A stretch of DNA of 31,813 nt from JTS-RE9 sp964649195 (GTDB lineage: Bacteria > Planctomycetota > Phycisphaerae > Phycisphaerales > Phycisphaeraceae): contig CAZYPK010000045.1 in NCBI GenBank assembly GCA_964649195.1, positions 1-31,813 on the forward strand, read 5' to 3'. Below, one piece after another: positions 31,201-31,813 of the stretch. A program made the position numbers and the translations under genes. The notes under the pieces were generated by a model. That model did not search any database and was not told where the DNA came from. It was given only the letters and a program-made list of their open reading frames with translations. How positions within the stretch are numbered: position 1 is the first letter of the stretch; each line of letters opens with the position of its first letter.

Positions 31201-31470
31201 GGGATCATCGCCGCGCACGCGCTTGATGATCTCGCTTTCATTGGCCTTGCCTGCGATCCATGAAGGGCCGATGTCCCCGCCTTCCAGCGCGGCTTTCCTG
31301 ATGTCCAGCCGAAGCCCGCCCCGCTGCTTGTCGGCGCCGTGGCACGAATAACAATGCTTCACAAAGAGCGGCTGAATGTCTCGCTGAAAATCAACGCCAT
31401 CAGCCATCGCGCCACGGCTGATGACCATCAGGACGGCAAGGGCGACAAGGGTGGTTCTTTTCATTCGCAT
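28213..31470 (-). CDS. PSCyt1-DUF1549-DUF1553 domain protein (cassette B)
   Basis: 1085 aa from the ATG at 31470; the ATG at 31464 is an alternative. The signal peptide TTLVALAVLMVISRGAMA is followed by PSCyt1 with C40-x-x-C43-H44, DUF1549 with C350-x-x-C353-H354 in CAQCHTHKFDP, and DUF1553 (VTMNRVWMRYFPKGLVETEEDFG). The paralog at 236-3550 is collinear. Compared with it, this protein has two extra segments that are translated heptamer arrays: about 25 residues before the LDLARWLVSPENP block and about 50 residues before KHMHKLIVTSATYRQ. Both insertions lie between conserved blocks, presumably in surface loops. It is the first gene of an operon with a DUF1501 gene; heme attachment and export are inferred, and the substrate is unknown. 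Confidence 0.9.
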   Translation of the reverse strand: MRMKRTTLVALAVLMVISRGAMADGVDFQRDIQPLFVKHCYSCHGADKQRGGLRLDIRKAALEGGDIGPSWIAGKANESEIIKRVRGDDPDEIMPPKGDPLTKAEVALLAKWIDGGAVWPEGEPAEVGRRKSDHWSFQPVVRPALPKVKDESWPRNGIDHFILAKLESQGLKPSPEADRYTLIRRLYLDLLGLLPTPEEADAFAKDTSKDAYEKLVDRLLASPHHGERWGRHWLDQARYADSNGYSVDSPRTMWPYRDWVIRAINDDMPFDEFTIAQLAGDLLIKERQAKGKSETPDRQSEMDLLIATAFHRNTMINQEGGVKADQFRIEASYDRVATTSQVWLALTMACAQCHTHKFDPITQKEYYQFFAFFNSTEDDNNIGPTVQVVTPEIEQRLASMERSLAAAEQKLRDLDQAQKTAAGKTPASRQAAKPGETRWITLEPVKLESKGGATLKPLDDGSILVTGKLPANDTYEITAKTKLPRLAGLRLEALTHDSLPSKGPGLISTGNFVLTKLMLEKDGKEIPWSDAQASHSQPGYPIEHAIDDERDTGWAINVGKGTPAGVRMNDNHTAYFLLAEPILTGNATFRVSLRFERNPNYLLGRFRLSFTDDVSLLRPETLPAGNERETLVKEIASLKKQITDGRKNVPSLMVMRELPKPRPSHIFIRGDFLRLGPEVTPDVPEVLPELKRQEIPNLKSPISNPKSDISNPKSEIRNPKSLPTRLDLARWLVSPENPLTPRVTMNRVWMRYFPKGLVETEEDFGTQGSRPTHPELLDWLAGEFVSPQSSTQNLKSQISDLKSQISNSQSPIPNLKSQISNLKSEPASTRHAPLETYTVPLPWSMKHMHKLIVTSATYRQASHHRDDLAEIDPFNKLLARQSRLRVEAEIIRDLSLAAGGLLSSKIGGPSVRPPQPPGVYEFTQNRQGWTVATGEDRYRRGIYTFFFRSAPYPMLSTFDVPSLTQTCTARIRSNTPLQSLTLANDEAMFEMAQGLASRVLATKATDADRMARLFRLCLTRQPDAFEVKRMHTFLIRQRDRFTKDTTAAKQVAPQKRPKEISDTEAAAWTAVARAVMNLDEFITRE
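29000..29097. repeat. 14-unit heptamer array inside DUF1549/DUF1553 gene
   Basis: Fourteen 7-bp units (GATTTGA, AATTTGA, GATTGGG and similar on plus) lie in the coding region of the minus-strand gene. The sense strand reads AAATCTC-type, the stop-free orientation. It encodes repeats of NLKSQIS. The paralog has EFVRSGWDVKHMVKLIV without an insert here. Confidence 0.9.
29309..29385. repeat. 11-unit heptamer array inside DUF1549/DUF1553 gene
   Basis: Eleven units, four GATTTCG then GATTTGA-type, encode the peptide NPKSEIRNPKS on the minus strand. The orientation is again the stop-free one. The paralog runs from EGEPRNRLG directly into LARWLVAPENP without an insert. Confidence 0.9.
30565..30599. 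repeat. Degenerate five-unit heptamer stretch in DUF1549
   Basis: Five decayed units (CATTTCG, GATTGCC, GATCGGG, GGTTTCG, GATTTGC) encode GKSETPDRQSEM on the minus strand. The stretch lies at the aligned position where the cassette A gene has its 15-unit array. It may be an older insertion at the same site. Confidence 0.6.
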
Positions 31471-31813
31471 GGCAACCGGACATTGTTGTTGGCAAAGGTC
31501 GGGATACAAGGCTGACGGAATGGGCAGCCGTCAAATGATCGAGCGGAAAATGATAGTCTGAACCCCCGGAAAAAACCACGCATTGGAGCCGAAAGAGCCG
31601 AAAGAGCCGAGGGAGCCGGGGGTAAAAGCATATGGGAGGGCGAGGCTCCCGCTGGGAGGGCGAGGCTCCCGCCGAGCCGTTCGTTTGCGAAGCCCGTCCG
31701 CGGGCTGAAGCAAACGAAACTCGCGCGGCTGATGATCGTGCCTGGATCGTTCGCCTGTCGCGCGAGTTTCGTTTGCTCAGGCCCCCAAAGCGGGGCCATC
31801 GCAAACGAATCGG
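31471..31813. repeat. Right-edge region with nonamer array and nested hairpins, no gene seen
   Basis: Contents in order: four 9-bp units GAGCCGAAA/GAGCCGGGG (31586-31621); a tandem 19-bp repeat (31634-31652 and 31654-31672); hairpin TTCGTTTGC/GCAAACGAA (31680-31688 with 31710-31718); stem ACTCGCGCG/CGCGCGAGT (31719-31727 with 31759-31767); and another TTCGTTTGC/GCAAACGAA hairpin (31768-31776 with 31801-31809). The header before the first hairpin matches that at the left edge (131-160, inverted). The promoter of the DUF1549 gene should lie here, but none is convincing. Confidence 0.75.

Noticed and set aside
29476..31263. 595-codon open frame on the plus strand
   Set aside because: It lies wholly antisense to the DUF1549/DUF1553 gene, whose domains are clear. 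Its protein is rich in Arg/Gly/Asp with no family resemblance, a GC-rich shadow.

Overview
The window looks like chromosomal DNA of a Planctomycetota bacterium, possibly close to Phycisphaerae. It is GC-rich. It carries two cassettes of the planctomycete-typical PSCyt1-DUF1549-DUF1553 and DUF1501 families, a fibro-slime exported protein, a PilM/N/O type IV pilus-like operon, and a very high load of short-period tandem repeats and palindromic hairpins. I saw no tRNA, rRNA, CRISPR array or recognisable transposase.

Layout. (1) 236-6709, plus strand: a cytochrome-like PSCyt1/DUF1549/DUF1553 protein, then a Phd/YefM-ParE type toxin-antitoxin pair, a 34-codon relic of a DUF1501 gene start, a DUF4058 gene, and an intact DUF1501 gene with a twin-arginine signal. 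The TA pair and DUF4058 gene sit where the other cassette has DUF1549 followed directly by DUF1501, and a 79-bp direct repeat flanks the DUF4058 gene. (2) 6778-11424, minus strand: cysteine desulfurase, CPBP intramembrane protease, fibro-slime protein and a GGQ release-factor-like protein. (3) 11627-12205, plus: exported redoxin. (4) 12370-17909, minus: pilus/secretion operon pilM, pilN, pilO, a PilP/GspC-like protein and a GspE/PilB ATPase. (5) 18645-25845, plus: a three-gene module of transglutaminase-DUF2126, circularly permuted ATP-grasp fused to an alpha-E domain, and a second transglutaminase. It is a plausible peptide or protein amide-bond modification system of unknown product. (6) 26050-31470, minus: a DUF423 membrane protein and the second, inverted DUF1549/DUF1501 cassette.

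The most unusual layer is the repeats. Heptamer arrays (units such as AAATCTC, GATACCC, GTTCCGA, TGACCTC, GGGACAG) fill several intergenic gaps, often as foldbacks. They also lie in frame inside both DUF1549 genes, where they encode a 7-residue periodic peptide of the type NLKSQIS. Because 7 mod 3 is 1, such an array encodes the same cyclic peptide in all three frames of one strand. AAATCTC is stop-free only on one strand, and every coding copy here has that orientation. Several families of perfect hairpins recur just after stop codons or at the window edges with different but still complementary stems. Upstream of pilM, two 10-bp hairpins with matching C-rich loops precede a T6 run, which suggests a small RNA or a leader attenuator.

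Most of the gene calls are secure at family level. Biological roles for the DUF families, the ATP-grasp/transglutaminase module and all repeat elements are inference.
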